From contig JAHZLH010000053.1 in assembly GCA_022599915.1 (NCBI GenBank), forward strand, positions 1-64,000: a DNA stretch of 64,000 bases, in the 5' to 3' direction. Shown here piece after piece: positions 18,679 to 26,804 of this stretch. How positions within the stretch are numbered: the first letter of the stretch is position 1; the number at the start of each line of letters is the position of its first letter. The notes beneath the pieces were generated by a model. It saw nothing but the letters and a program-made list of their open reading frames with translations, searched no databases and was not told where the DNA came from. This DNA comes from Actinomycetes bacterium (GTDB lineage: Bacteria > Actinomycetota > Actinomycetes > S36-B12 > GCA-2699445). Made by a program: the position numbers and the translations under genes.

Positions 18679-19965
18679 ATGAGCGGACGTGCGCGCCTTG
18701 CCGGGCGTACCGCCCCGGCGGCCCTACTAGTAGCGACAGCGCTAGGTATGGGTCTCATCGCGGGCGCTCCGGCGTCGGGCAACGATTTGGACCAAAAGCG
18801 GGCTCAAAAGTCTCGGGTTGATCAACGGGTCGATGACGCGCACGAAGAAGTGCTGGCCTACAACAAGAAGGTTGCTCGAGCAACCCGGCAGGTTATGGAC
18901 GCGCGGGGACAACTTCCCGCTGCGCGGGCAAATCTGGCCAAGGCCAGAGAAGAACAGGCCACGGCAGAAGCCGCCGACGCAGCCGCCAAGAAAGAATTGG
19001 ATGAGGCGGTAGCGGCAGTCCTGCGGATGGAGCAGCGGATTGTTGAGTTGGAAGCTCGGATCGCCCAGTTGGAGTTGGAGGTGGGCGACTTCGCCCGGCG
19101 TGCCTATCAAATGGGTCCGTTCGCCGAGATCGAGATCGTACTCGAAGCCAAGGACCCGTCAGAGTTCACCGAGCGGTTGGCCGCCATCCGATCTGTTTCG
19201 GCCGCGAATAATGCCCAACTATCCCGGATGGGGAACAAGCAGATTGAGTTGGACCAAGCCAGGGTCGCGCTTGCCAAGTTGCGACGAAAGGCCAAACAGG
19301 CCAAGGCCGAGGCGGAACAGCTGGTGCAAAAAGCCGAAGAAGCTGCCCGTGGCGCGGTAGCCGCTAAGCAGGTGGTGCAACGTCTGGTTCGGCAGGAGGA
19401 GCAGGCACTCGCGGCCGCCCAAAAGCATCGCAACCAGGTCAAACAGCGGTACGACCAACTGGCCACGGAACAGGCCCGATTGCAGCAGCAGATTGCGCGG
19501 GCGGTGGCGAAGTTGGAGCGTCAGACGGGCATTGCCACCGGCACGCCGAATGGCACCTGGACCTTCCCGCTTCCTGGCTATTCGATTGGGTCGGACGCGG
19601 GTTGGCGACTGCACCCGATTTTGAACTACACCCGTTGCCACGCGGGTGCCGACGTCAGTGCCCCCACCGGCACCTCGATTCGAGCCGCCGATAGCGGTGT
19701 GGTGGCGATCGCTGGCTGGAACGGTGGCTACGGAAACTTCGTAACGGTGGCCCATGGGGGTGGCCTCACTTCAAGTTATGCGCACTTGTCGCAGATTGGC
19801 GTGAAGGTGGGCCAGCGAGTAGAGCGGGGACAGCATCTGGGTGCGGTCGGTTCTACCGGACTGTCCACTGGGCCACATCTGCACTTTGAGGCTCGGATCA
19901 ATGGTCAGCCGTATTCGCCACGCGGCTGGTTTGGTCAGGGCGGCAAGAACCCGGTCTGCGTCTAG
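18679..19965 (+). CDS. Secreted coiled-coil M23 (LytM) peptidase, probable FtsEX-controlled murein hydrolase
   Basis: A 428-residue exported protein. The signal peptide covers residues 1-34 ([26 protein letters not shown]). A long coiled coil spans about 35-285, rich in Ala, Glu, Gln and Lys, followed by a C-terminal LytM/M23 metallopeptidase domain. The zinc ligands are intact: HAGADVSAP gives the H-xxx-D pair and GPHLHFEAR the HxH motif. The architecture equals EnvC, but EnvC has a degenerate domain, whereas this one should be an active endopeptidase. Its place between ftsX and smpB argues that FtsEX gates it during septal peptidoglycan splitting, the job RipC does in mycobacteria (inference). 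Confidence 0.9.
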   Translation: MSGRARLAGRTAPAALLVATALGMGLIAGAPASGNDLDQKRAQKSRVDQRVDDAHEEVLAYNKKVARATRQVMDARGQLPAARANLAKAREEQATAEAADAAAKKELDEAVAAVLRMEQRIVELEARIAQLELEVGDFARRAYQMGPFAEIEIVLEAKDPSEFTERLAAIRSVSAANNAQLSRMGNKQIELDQARVALAKLRRKAKQAKAEAEQLVQKAEEAARGAVAAKQVVQRLVRQEEQALAAAQKHRNQVKQRYDQLATEQARLQQQIARAVAKLERQTGIATGTPNGTWTFPLPGYSIGSDAGWRLHPILNYTRCHAGADVSAPTGTSIRAADSGVVAIAGWNGGYGNFVTVAHGGGLTSSYAHLSQIGVKVGQRVERGQHLGAVGSTGLSTGPHLHFEARINGQPYSPRGWFGQGGKNPVCV

Positions 19966-20011
19966 GCCACCCGGCGCGCGGGATGGCACCCGTGTTGGAG
20001 ACACTAGGCAA

Positions 20012-20488
20012 ATGTCGAAGGAGCCAGGTCGCAAACTGATTGCGGCTAACCGCAAGGCACGCCACGACTATTTCATTGACAGCACCTACGAGGCCGGCAT
20101 GGTGCTGACCGGAACCGAGGTCAAGTCGTTGCGGGCGGGACGAGCCACGATTGTCGACGGTTACGCCACGATTCGCGATGGCGAAGTCTGGCTCTACGGG
20201 GTACACATCCCGGAATATGAACACGGCTCTTGGACCAATCATGAACCGCGCCGAGCCCGGAAACTGCTGTTGCACCGGACGGAGATTAACAAGTTGATCG
20301 GAAAGACCAAGCAGTCTGGGGCCACCTTGATTCCGCTGTCGCTGTATTTTTCTGATGGCTACGCGAAGGTGGAACTGGCCCTGGCACGCGGTCGTCGAGC
20401 TGTAGACAAGCGGCACGTGATTGCTGAGCGGGAGGCGAAGCGCGAGGCTGAGCGAGCGATAGGCCGACGGGCCAAGGGGATGGAGTAG
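20012..20488 (+). CDS. smpB: SsrA-binding protein
   Basis: A 158-residue tmRNA-binding protein needed for trans-translation ribosome rescue. It begins [15 protein letters not shown], then [17 protein letters not shown], the classical SmpB core, and ends with a basic tail ([14 protein letters not shown]) that enters the mRNA channel. The ATG at 20012 gives the family's usual length. A further in-frame extension overlaps the M23 gene and was rejected. Its RNA partner ssrA lies 1.9 kb downstream on the same strand. Confidence 0.97.
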   Translation: MSKEPGRKLIAANRKARHDYFIDSTYEAGMVLTGTEVKSLRAGRATIVDGYATIRDGEVWLYGVHIPEYEHGSWTNHEPRRARKLLLHRTEINKLIGKTKQSGATLIPLSLYFSDGYAKVELALARGRRAVDKRHVIAEREAKREAERAIGRRAKGME

Positions 20489-20631
20489 TCCTCCCACCGA
20501 AAAAAGTTGATTCCGGTGGCCGACTTCAATGATCTCACTGCCGGTTGCTGGCCCTTGCGGTCACGCCAACGTACTGCAATGGGATACGGGCCCCTCGGCA
20601 ACGAGGTCCGAGGACTAAATACTCGCGCTGA

Positions 20632-20665
20632 CCCGGGATTTGCTGCAGGGATCCGCAGCACCGGG
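20632..20665. terminator. Stem-loop between smpB and the HIT gene, possible bidirectional terminator
   Basis: CCCGG and TGCTGC on the left pair with GCAGCA and CCGGG on the right, 11 bp with a four-base bulge. A weaker hairpin, CCACCG/CGGTGG, lies at 20494-20519. Both fall in the 264-bp gap between the convergent smpB and HIT genes, where no gene is seen. Confidence 0.4.
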
Positions 20666-20752
20666 AACCTGCGGGGTGCTCACCAGTGGTGGGAGTGAAA
20701 GCCTAGTGACCACCATGTTCTCCCGCTGCGAGCAGAGCTAGGGCTAACTGGA

Positions 20753-21487
20753 TTAGCTGGGCAGCCGAGTTGAGGTCGTTTCCCTCATCCGTCGCTGTGG
20801 CGGCGGAACAAGCGTTTGCGCCGGGGGCGCGTCCGCCCAAATGCCGACTGCGGCGAACACGATAGCCAGATTCGCGCGAATGGCATCAGATCTGATGTCT
20901 GGTCCCTGAGTTTCCAGTCGGTCCCGCCAACTCCATTCGTCATCGCCAAGCTGATCGTTGATCATCCGATCCAGCCAGTGTTCTGGTAGATCGGCGGCAT
21001 CCCACACCGCTCCAGTTCGGGCGAACTGTTGGGCAAAGACGTAGGGATTGCCGCTCAGGTTATGCAGATCGCTCAGGTTCCAGACTTCGGCCAAGCGACG
21101 TAATCTCTGTTGCCGAAACCATCGAGTGACATCTCCTTCGGCGGGAATCAGGTGTAGCGCAGCATGCTGACCGCTGGCCCGCTCGCTGCCGTTCTCGACG
21201 AGCAGGGTGGTGCTATTGGCGATTTCATAGAAACCGTCGGCAATCCGCACCGCAAGTTGTTCTGCTTGACGTAGTCGTTGGCCGGATAGCAGCGAGTATG
21301 ACGACACGTGTTCTTCCGGGACGAGCAGTGTGTGGCCAGGTGCCAGCGGCGTGCGATCGCACATGACGAGAAAGCCGTCGATGCGCGCGACCAGATAAGG
21401 AGTGTCGGAGTCCGCGGGAGGATCTAAGTCCGTGGGCAATCGTGTCGCGAAACAGAAGCGACATTCACCAGTCGTCTGTGCACCCAT
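20753..21487 (-). CDS. HIT-family protein lacking the catalytic histidine
   Basis: A 244-residue protein with a histidine-triad domain in residues 8-130. GECRFCF opens the domain, APGHTLLVPEEHV is the typical mid-domain strand, and QHAALHLIPAEGD occupies the triad position. In active HIT enzymes the triad reads H-x-H-x-H. Here it is H-A-A-L-H, so the middle, nucleophilic histidine is alanine. Nucleotide-phosphate hydrolysis or transfer is therefore unlikely by the usual mechanism. The C-terminal 110 residues are a helical extension of unknown role. The ATG at 21487 follows GGGAGG; an upstream in-frame ATG has no ribosome site. Confidence 0.8.
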   Translation of the reverse strand: MGAQTTGECRFCFATRLPTDLDPPADSDTPYLVARIDGFLVMCDRTPLAPGHTLLVPEEHVSSYSLLSGQRLRQAEQLAVRIADGFYEIANSTTLLVENGSERASGQHAALHLIPAEGDVTRWFRQQRLRRLAEVWNLSDLHNLSGNPYVFAQQFARTGAVWDAADLPEHWLDRMINDQLGDDEWSWRDRLETQGPDIRSDAIRANLAIVFAAVGIWADAPPAQTLVPPPQRRMRETTSTRLPS

Positions 21488-21687
21488 ACGTCCTCCCAAC
21501 GAGTATGCAGCTAGCAACTCAGATTGCACTCGAAAGTCACGTGAACGTCGCTGGTGCCACCGCCTGCGCCTTGTTCTGGTTTAGTCGCCGAGGTGACCTG
21601 ATTGCAGAATTTCCCACCCGATTCGCTCGACCGGAGCAACCTTCGCAAATCGATGATCGAGAACAGTCACGCGTTGTGAATGACTCG

Positions 21688-22080
21688 CTACTCAGACCAG
21701 TTGTTATCGCTGATGGCGAGGATATTTCCGTCGGGGTCCTTGAACCAACCGACGTGTTGGCCATCAGGCAAGGTTGCAACACCGTTTTCGGTTTTCAGCC
21801 CGGGGAAGTCGTACTCCTCCATCGTGATCCCGGTTGCGGTCAGCGCCCGCACCGCCTCGGCCACATCTTCGACTCGGAAAGACAGCACTGTTGCCTGATT
21901 CGTTCCAGCGAAGGACGACGGATAGATGGCTAACATCTCACCACTTCCGGGAACGCTCAAGGCCACGCCGTTGTCGTCTTCGTTGATGATGTCGCAGCCG
22001 AGTTGAGTCGTGTAGAACTCCTTAGCCCGGTCGATATCCGATACCGCCAACGTTGCCGTGTAACTCTTTACTTTGAACAT
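21688..22080 (-). CDS. VOC-superfamily (glyoxalase/bleomycin-resistance-like) protein
   Basis: A 130-residue single-domain protein with the paired beta-alpha-beta-beta-beta modules of the vicinal oxygen chelate fold. The first module begins VKSYTATLAVSDIDRAKEFY and the second VLSFRVEDVAEAVRAL. The ending GWFKDPDGNILAISDN is typical. A C-terminal metal-ligand glutamate is not obvious, so enzyme versus binding-protein roles cannot be separated. An AGGAGG ribosome site lies just upstream of the ATG. The 200-bp gap before the HIT gene contains nothing recognised. Confidence 0.85.
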   Translation of the reverse strand: MFKVKSYTATLAVSDIDRAKEFYTTQLGCDIINEDDNGVALSVPGSGEMLAIYPSSFAGTNQATVLSFRVEDVAEAVRALTATGITMEEYDFPGLKTENGVATLPDGQHVGWFKDPDGNILAISDNNWSE

Positions 22081-22224
22081 GTTGTGCCTCCTAGCCCGAA
22101 CCTACGCCTCGATGGCATCGGAGTTGCGCTGGGCAAGGAAGTCGCTCAAAAAAGCCGTAGCAATATGACCGACCGCGATCTCATCGACACCCTCCGCTAT
22201 TTCGTGGGCTGTTTGGGAACACAG

Positions 22225-22247
22225 TTGTCGGTCGGTACGTTTATGCT
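22225..22247 (+). promoter_or_regulatory. RecA-NDp/PafBC-type promoter element upstream of ssrA
   Basis: TTGTCGGTC, eight bases, then TATGCT. The published LexA-independent damage promoter of mycobacteria (TTGTCRGTG-N8-TANNNT), later linked to PafBC, is matched at all but the last base of the first block, with exact spacing. Transcription would start near 22254 and run into ssrA 130 bp downstream. The match is visible; the regulation is inference. Confidence 0.5.
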
Positions 22248-22382
22248 GGGGAGTGCCCCGCTGGGAGAACCTCGACTCGGATGAGTTCAGTGGTTCGCAA
22301 GAAGGAGCGGCGTTCCGTATGGAGCGGTCACCTACTTGCCTGGCTGGGAGAAAACAACTGAACAGCGGATTCACTCCGTCAA

Positions 22383-22745
22383 GGGGGTGACAGGTTTCGA
22401 CAACGAATGTCGAGACGGGAGAAGCGAGCCGAGAAACCACTGTGATCTCGTAAACCTTCGGTGGAAAACTATAGGTGCCAAACAAAACAAGGGCACCGTC
22501 GCTCTCGCTGCCTAACAGCGAAAAGTGACGCGTTCGGCGGGAATTGTCCCCGCACCGTCGGGCGTCGTGAGGGGACTCACCAAAGGCCCGGGCCACCCGG
22601 GTCGGCGGAACATTTTTAGTGGCTGAGACCGCGTTCTCTGCGGAGTCGTAAGAAGCAGAGAGGTCGAGAACGCGCTACGCCGACTGCGCTCGGAGAAGTC
22701 CCGAATCTGCACCGTTGGACCCGGGTTCGATTCCCGGCACCTCCA
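22383..22745 (+). ncRNA. ssrA: Transfer-messenger RNA (tmRNA)
   Basis: A one-piece tmRNA of about 363 nt. The 5' arm GGGGGTG (22383-22389) pairs with CACCTCC (22738-22744) to form the acceptor stem, and the T arm CCGGG-TTCGATT-CCCGG lies just before it. The tag reading frame is 22477-22515: GCC resume codon, tag AKQNKGTVALAA, then TAA. The ending ALAA is the standard proteolysis signal. CCA is not encoded: the acceptor stem is followed by ACAA. SmpB is encoded 1.9 kb upstream. Confidence 0.95.
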
Positions 22746-22752
22746 CAACGAC

Positions 22753-22781
22753 AAACCCCCAGGGTGTTCCCCTGGGGGTTT
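22753..22781 (+). terminator. Terminator of ssrA
   Basis: AAACCCCCAGGG pairs perfectly with CCCTGGGGGTTT (12 bp, five-base loop), beginning eight bases after the tmRNA 3' end and followed by a T/G-rich tail with TTTTT near 22799. Confidence 0.85.
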
Positions 22782-22952
22782 GGTGTTGTTTGGGTTTGTT
22801 TTTCGGGTGGTTGTCCCTGAAGAGCGCGACTTGCCGCACGCCTAAGTTTCAACTGCCGAGAGCTGGCTTCGCTCACTGCGGCCGGAATAGTCGAAACGGC
22901 CTCAAACGTATTCCTCGGTCGCTATCGTCGGCAGCAACAGAGGAGGCGGTAG

Positions 22953-23105
22953 ATGTTTGCCCTCGCCGTTGTCGGTTTTCTCGTGGCGTTCGGATTGGTC
23001 CTATCCGGTCGCCGCAAGCCCGCTATCGCGATAGCAGTGGTGCTCATGGGGGTCTGCATTGCTTTCTACTATCTGCATAACTATGAAGTGGACTGGCCAT
23101 GGTGA
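22953..23105 (+). CDS. Small membrane protein, DUF5993-like
   Basis: A 50-residue protein with two hydrophobic segments, residues 1-17 (MFALAVVGFLVAFGLVL) and 25-40 (IAIAVVLMGVCIAFYY), separated by the basic loop SGRRKPA and ending HNYEVDWPW. An excellent GAGGAGG ribosome site precedes the ATG. The stop overlaps the next start in ATGGTGA, so the two genes are translationally coupled. Size, topology and the adjacent DsbB-like gene fit the DUF5993 family, which I recall beside disulfide-formation genes; the family name is not proven by the sequence. Confidence 0.7.
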   Translation: MFALAVVGFLVAFGLVLSGRRKPAIAIAVVLMGVCIAFYYLHNYEVDWPW

Positions 23106-23776
23106 ACGACGAAGTGGCCTCGGCCGGGAGTAACGAAAATAGTCAGTCCGGCGAACGCAGCCTGTCAGCTCTTTTCAGCGACAACAAGAAGTTTGAACTG
23201 CTTTCCGATAGTCAGGCCAACAGCCTCTTCAGGTTTTTCAACTACTTTGGCTTGATCGTTCCCATGCTCGTGGTGCTAACCGCCATGGGATATCAAGTCA
23301 TCGAAGACGACCTACCTTGTTCGCACTGCAACATGCAAAGACTGGGCTACTTCATGCTTGCTCTGGGCCCAGCACTGAACCTGAGGTTTGGCTTTCGGCC
23401 AAGTCACTATGGCATCAGCCTGGCGGGTGCATTCTTCTTGGGTGCTGTCGCTCTGGACATGATGGTTCGCATCGCGAATCAAAACCTTCCGGGGTGGGGT
23501 CCCAAGGCGCTAGGGCTGCACATGTATGGCTGGTCACTGGTTATCGCGATCATCGGTGGGATTGCTCTGGTCATCATGCTGCTGTGGGATCGGCAGTTTG
23601 AGCTCAGCCGTATGAAGGAACACCGACCAAGTAAGAAAGCATCTGGGCTGTTGATCGCGGCTTTCGTCATCGCCTTCATCGTTATCGGTTTGGATGTAGT
23701 GTCAGTCGTTCTTGAGTGTGGCCCTGGGATTTGTCCAGACACACCACCCACCAACTACCCCTTCTCGCCCTTCTAG
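23099..23776 (+). CDS. DsbB-like disulfide bond formation protein
   Basis: A 225-residue membrane protein with a 47-residue cytoplasmic leader and about five transmembrane helices. After the first helix comes LPCSHCNMQRLGYF, the DsbB signature PCxxCxxQR, with Cys74 and Cys77 as the quinone-linked redox pair. DsbB proteins normally carry a second cysteine pair in the second periplasmic loop. That loop (residues 122-142) has none. Instead Cys207 and Cys212 (LECGPGICPD) follow an extra fifth helix at the extracytoplasmic C-terminus. The protein probably reoxidises a thioredoxin-like partner not encoded here. It starts inside the stop of the preceding small gene. Confidence 0.85.
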   Translation: MVNDEVASAGSNENSQSGERSLSALFSDNKKFELLSDSQANSLFRFFNYFGLIVPMLVVLTAMGYQVIEDDLPCSHCNMQRLGYFMLALGPALNLRFGFRPSHYGISLAGAFFLGAVALDMMVRIANQNLPGWGPKALGLHMYGWSLVIAIIGGIALVIMLLWDRQFELSRMKEHRPSKKASGLLIAAFVIAFIVIGLDVVSVVLECGPGICPDTPPTNYPFSPF

Positions 23777-23867
23777 GACTAGCGAGGATTCACTTGCCGA
23801 GGTCTTCGTGGCGTCGGCTTCGATTGGCTCTGGTGTGAGCTGAAGCGTCGCCTCGACGAGGGACAGG

Positions 23868-25526
23868 CTATGCGTCCGAGGTGGCTTCCTGTTTACCTTC
23901 GTAGTCCTCTTTGCGATCTCTCGGCAGAGCGAAGGAAACAAGAAGTCCGAAGAAGACGAGTCCGCCGGCGACCCACGCGGCATTTCGTGCGGCCTCGGTG
24001 TAGGACTCCTTGGCGTCCTTAACCACTACTGTGAGCCCGGGAATCTCTTCTAGACCACGAATAGCCTGTCCGGCAGACCCCTGCACCTCATCGACTATCT
24101 TTTGTCGCTGTTCGTCAGTGATCCCGGCTTCTTCAGCCAACGTCTTGTCCAGAATTGTGCCTAACCCGGTAAAGAGAACCGCGCCAATAACGGCGGAACC
24201 GAGTGCTGTCCCCACCTGGCGGAACGTAGAAGTCACGGCTGACGCCTGCCCAGACTTTATCGGTGGCACGTCGGCAAGAACCACATTCGTGAGTTGTGCA
24301 GAAGCAAAGCCAACGCCAAGTCCGTAAACCACAAGGGGGATAGCGAGCAACCATGGGTTGCGGTCGACTCCCAAAGTCAGGCCAACCCAAACGATTCCGA
24401 CGACTTCCAGCACCATGCCCAGCCGCACGACGCGAGTTGGGCCCAGTAGTGCTGATGCTTTTCGGGCGAGGCCGCCGGAGACGATTGCGCCTACTGCGAG
24501 GAAAGCCAGAATTGCTCCCGTCTCGAGCGGATTCAAGCCATGCACCGACTGAATCCACAGTGGCAATACGAAGAGCACGCCAAACTCACCCAGGCTCACG
24601 ACGAGAGCAACAATATTGCCGAATCCGTAACGCCTGATGCGGAACAAAGATAGGTCCAACAGACTGGCTTTACCGAGTTCGCTTCGCCGCTTTTCCCATG
24701 TGACGAGAAGTAGCAACAGAACGCAACCGGTCACGAGAGCAATGGGTACGACCGAGAGGCCACCTACCGGGATCGTGATGGGTCCCAGATCGAACTCCGC
24801 GATTGCCGTCCACCAGCCAAACTGCTGACCTTCGATGAGTGCATACACGATGAGACCAAGGCCACTAGCGGAAAGAATCACTCCCACCGGATCGAGGCCT
24901 GCTACCTTCGGGCCCTTATTTTCCGGCACAAAGCGCAACACCATGATTGCGGAGATAAGGCCGATGGGGATGTTGATCAGGAAGGCCCAGCGCCAACTGA
25001 AGTATTCCGCCAGAAAACCGCCAAGCAGGGGACCGATGGCAGCAGCGCCAGCGAAAATCGCACCCCACAAGCCGAAGGCCACGGCCCGATTTCGGCCAGT
25101 GAAGAGAACGTTGATGACTGCGATGGAGGAGGGCAGCATCATGGCCCCACCGATAGCTTGTACCGCGCGAGCGGCAATGAGGAATGACGGGTCTTGAGCG
25201 ACACCGCTTGCCAGGGACCCGAGAGCAAAAATCACCACACCAGAAAGGAACAACAGCCGGCGACCGAATCTGTCAGCGAGGAGACCGATGGTGATTAACA
25301 AAGCCGCAAAGACTAAGGCATAGATGCTGTTGACCCATTGTGTCTCCGTCGCATTCAAGCTGAGGTCATCGACCATGTCGGGTAGCAGGACATTAACGAG
25401 GCTGCCGTCAATGACGATCATGCTCACGCCGATTAACAACGCGACAAGAGCCCACCACGGGTGAGCAATCTTGGTGCTTGTGGGCTCCTCGTTTTTGGTG
25501 GAGTCAGCAGACTTCTCAGTGGCCAT
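23868..25526 (-). CDS. MFS drug exporter, DHA2 (14-TM, EmrB/QacA) family
   Basis: A 552-residue proton-driven exporter. Fourteen hydrophobic helices are apparent. The motif-A loop between helices 2 and 3 is GLLADRFGRRLLFL. The N-terminal signature VIDGSLVNVLLPDM corresponds to the DHA2 motif D1. A typical large extracytoplasmic loop (residues 440-510) precedes the last helix. Probable substrates are hydrophobic drugs or cations. The ATG at 25526 is preceded at seven bases by TAGGGT, supporting a leaderless transcript and this start over a GTG three codons upstream. No regulator is adjacent; the 282-bp gap beyond the GGDEF gene's 3' end holds nothing recognised. Confidence 0.9.
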   Translation of the reverse strand: MATEKSADSTKNEEPTSTKIAHPWWALVALLIGVSMIVIDGSLVNVLLPDMVDDLSLNATETQWVNSIYALVFAALLITIGLLADRFGRRLLFLSGVVIFALGSLASGVAQDPSFLIAARAVQAIGGAMMLPSSIAVINVLFTGRNRAVAFGLWGAIFAGAAAIGPLLGGFLAEYFSWRWAFLINIPIGLISAIMVLRFVPENKGPKVAGLDPVGVILSASGLGLIVYALIEGQQFGWWTAIAEFDLGPITIPVGGLSVVPIALVTGCVLLLLLVTWEKRRSELGKASLLDLSLFRIRRYGFGNIVALVVSLGEFGVLFVLPLWIQSVHGLNPLETGAILAFLAVGAIVSGGLARKASALLGPTRVVRLGMVLEVVGIVWVGLTLGVDRNPWLLAIPLVVYGLGVGFASAQLTNVVLADVPPIKSGQASAVTSTFRQVGTALGSAVIGAVLFTGLGTILDKTLAEEAGITDEQRQKIVDEVQGSAGQAIRGLEEIPGLTVVVKDAKESYTEAARNAAWVAGGLVFFGLLVSFALPRDRKEDYEGKQEATSDA

Positions 25527-25533
25527 AACAAGC

Positions 25534-25539
25534 ACCCTA
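25534..25539 (-). promoter_or_regulatory. Probable -10 box of a leaderless promoter (MFS gene)
   Basis: On the minus strand TAGGGT is followed by seven bases and the ATG at 25526. Confidence 0.4.
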
Positions 25540-25808
25540 GTGGTGGTCGAGCCCAGTGGCCTTATGTCTTGATGAACTCTTGCTACGGACGAAGTGCACT
25601 CATTCTCGATGTCGTATACCTACCGAGGTGTCGATCGAATACGTGGTGCGGATGGCAAGAGACTGTGGGGATCGTGGTTCTGTAGGCGGTATCCAGGCAG
25701 TGCGCTATCGGGCGGGAGAACCAATCGGGGCGGCCGAATACCAGAGAGCTGAATGGTAGGTCGAAGTCCTAAGGCCTGCAGCAGAGTTGGTGGTAGTCCA
25801 CGGTGCTG

Positions 25809-26804
25809 CTACGGCGTCCCTGGTCGTTTTCGAGATTTCTCCACGTACATTGCCTGATCGGCGAGTGCAAGGATTTCGTCAGGGTTAAGCCCATCTTTCA
25901 AATCAGCGTGGGCCACCCCCACACTGATCGTCACTTCAAGAGAAAGACCACGAACCCGGATAGGTTGCGACACTGCGCCGACGATTCGCGCAGCGAGTTT
26001 AGCGGCTTCAGCCGGAGTGGTATTTGAGGCGACCATCGCGAACTCGTCACCACCGAGGCGTGCCACGGTGTCACCGCTTCTGATCTGGGACTGGATCCGC
26101 TGGGCGACGACCCGAAGAACTTCGTCGCCCACCAAATGCCCATGGTTGTCATTGAGTCCCTTGAAGTCGTTGAGGTCCATAAACAGGATTGCTAAATGCT
26201 GATTGTTCCTCTTGTCGCTCTCGAGCGCCGCCGCAAGTTGGTCGAAGAAAAGAACTCGGTTGGGAAGCGAGGTGAGTGGATCGTTGATCGCGCCTCTTCG
26301 CAAGTCTTCCACCGCTGAGGAATCGTGAATCCAGAAGATGAAACTCTCTTGGTCACCCCACACAGTTTCCGAAAATGTGATGGTGAGCGTCGGTCCGGGC
26401 GTAGTTAGCGACAACTCGTATGCTCCAGCAGCTATCGGATTGGGTATGGCCGAAGAGTTGAACCGTTCGCCTTCCTGCACTGCTGGGTACAACTCGGTAG
26501 CAGTGTGATTGGCCCAGATGATCTGGCCGTCATGATCACATACGCCAACTCCGGAACTCACGGTGTCGATGAGAGTCTCAAGGTTTTCTTGGGTCTTCTT
26601 CAGTTCTCTTTCACGATCTTTTAGGTCCTCATCTAAGAAAATGAGCCCCGCCATGAGCTCCTGCATTCTTGGATTAGGCTCCTCGGCGAGATCTTCATCG
26701 CTTATCGACAGTTTGTTCATCTCAACTGCCAGCATTAGCTCAAGTAGTCGGGACGACTCCTCGTGCGAGATCGTTCCTTGAGCGTAAAGACGAATATTGG
26801 TCAT
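25809..26804 (-). CDS. Diguanylate cyclase (PAS-like plus GGDEF)
   Basis: A 331-residue cytoplasmic protein without transmembrane helices. Residues 1-60 are helical, about 62-85 form a coiled coil (LKDRERELKKTQENLETL), 85-160 a PAS-like sensor (SSGVGVCDHDGQIIWANHTATEL), and 170-325 the GGDEF domain. The active-site motif RLGGDEF is intact, and the inhibitory I-site RxxD (RSGD) sits five residues before it, so c-di-GMP synthesis with product inhibition is expected. The start ATG overlaps the stop of the upstream small gene by four bases. No EAL or HD-GYP gene is in the window. Confidence 0.93.
   Translation of the reverse strand: MTNIRLYAQGTISHEESSRLLELMLAVEMNKLSISDEDLAEEPNPRMQELMAGLIFLDEDLKDRERELKKTQENLETLIDTVSSGVGVCDHDGQIIWANHTATELYPAVQEGERFNSSAIPNPIAAGAYELSLTTPGPTLTITFSETVWGDQESFIFWIHDSSAVEDLRRGAINDPLTSLPNRVLFFDQLAAALESDKRNNQHLAILFMDLNDFKGLNDNHGHLVGDEVLRVVAQRIQSQIRSGDTVARLGGDEFAMVASNTTPAEAAKLAARIVGAVSQPIRVRGLSLEVTISVGVAHADLKDGLNPDEILALADQAMYVEKSRKRPGTP

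Noticed and set aside
22102-22210. Minus-strand stretch reading like a protein C-terminus (AVGHIATAFLSDFLAQRNSD) just before the VOC gene
   Set aside because: It has no start codon or ribosome site, and its upstream extension runs into the tmRNA complement. At most it is a gene remnant, which cannot be shown.
22512-22876. Minus-strand open frames across ssrA, including a product with WRCRESNPGP and GNRTRVQRC segments
   Set aside because: These are antisense to the tmRNA T arm and acceptor stem. Such sequences are well-known spurious predictions from tRNA-like genes.
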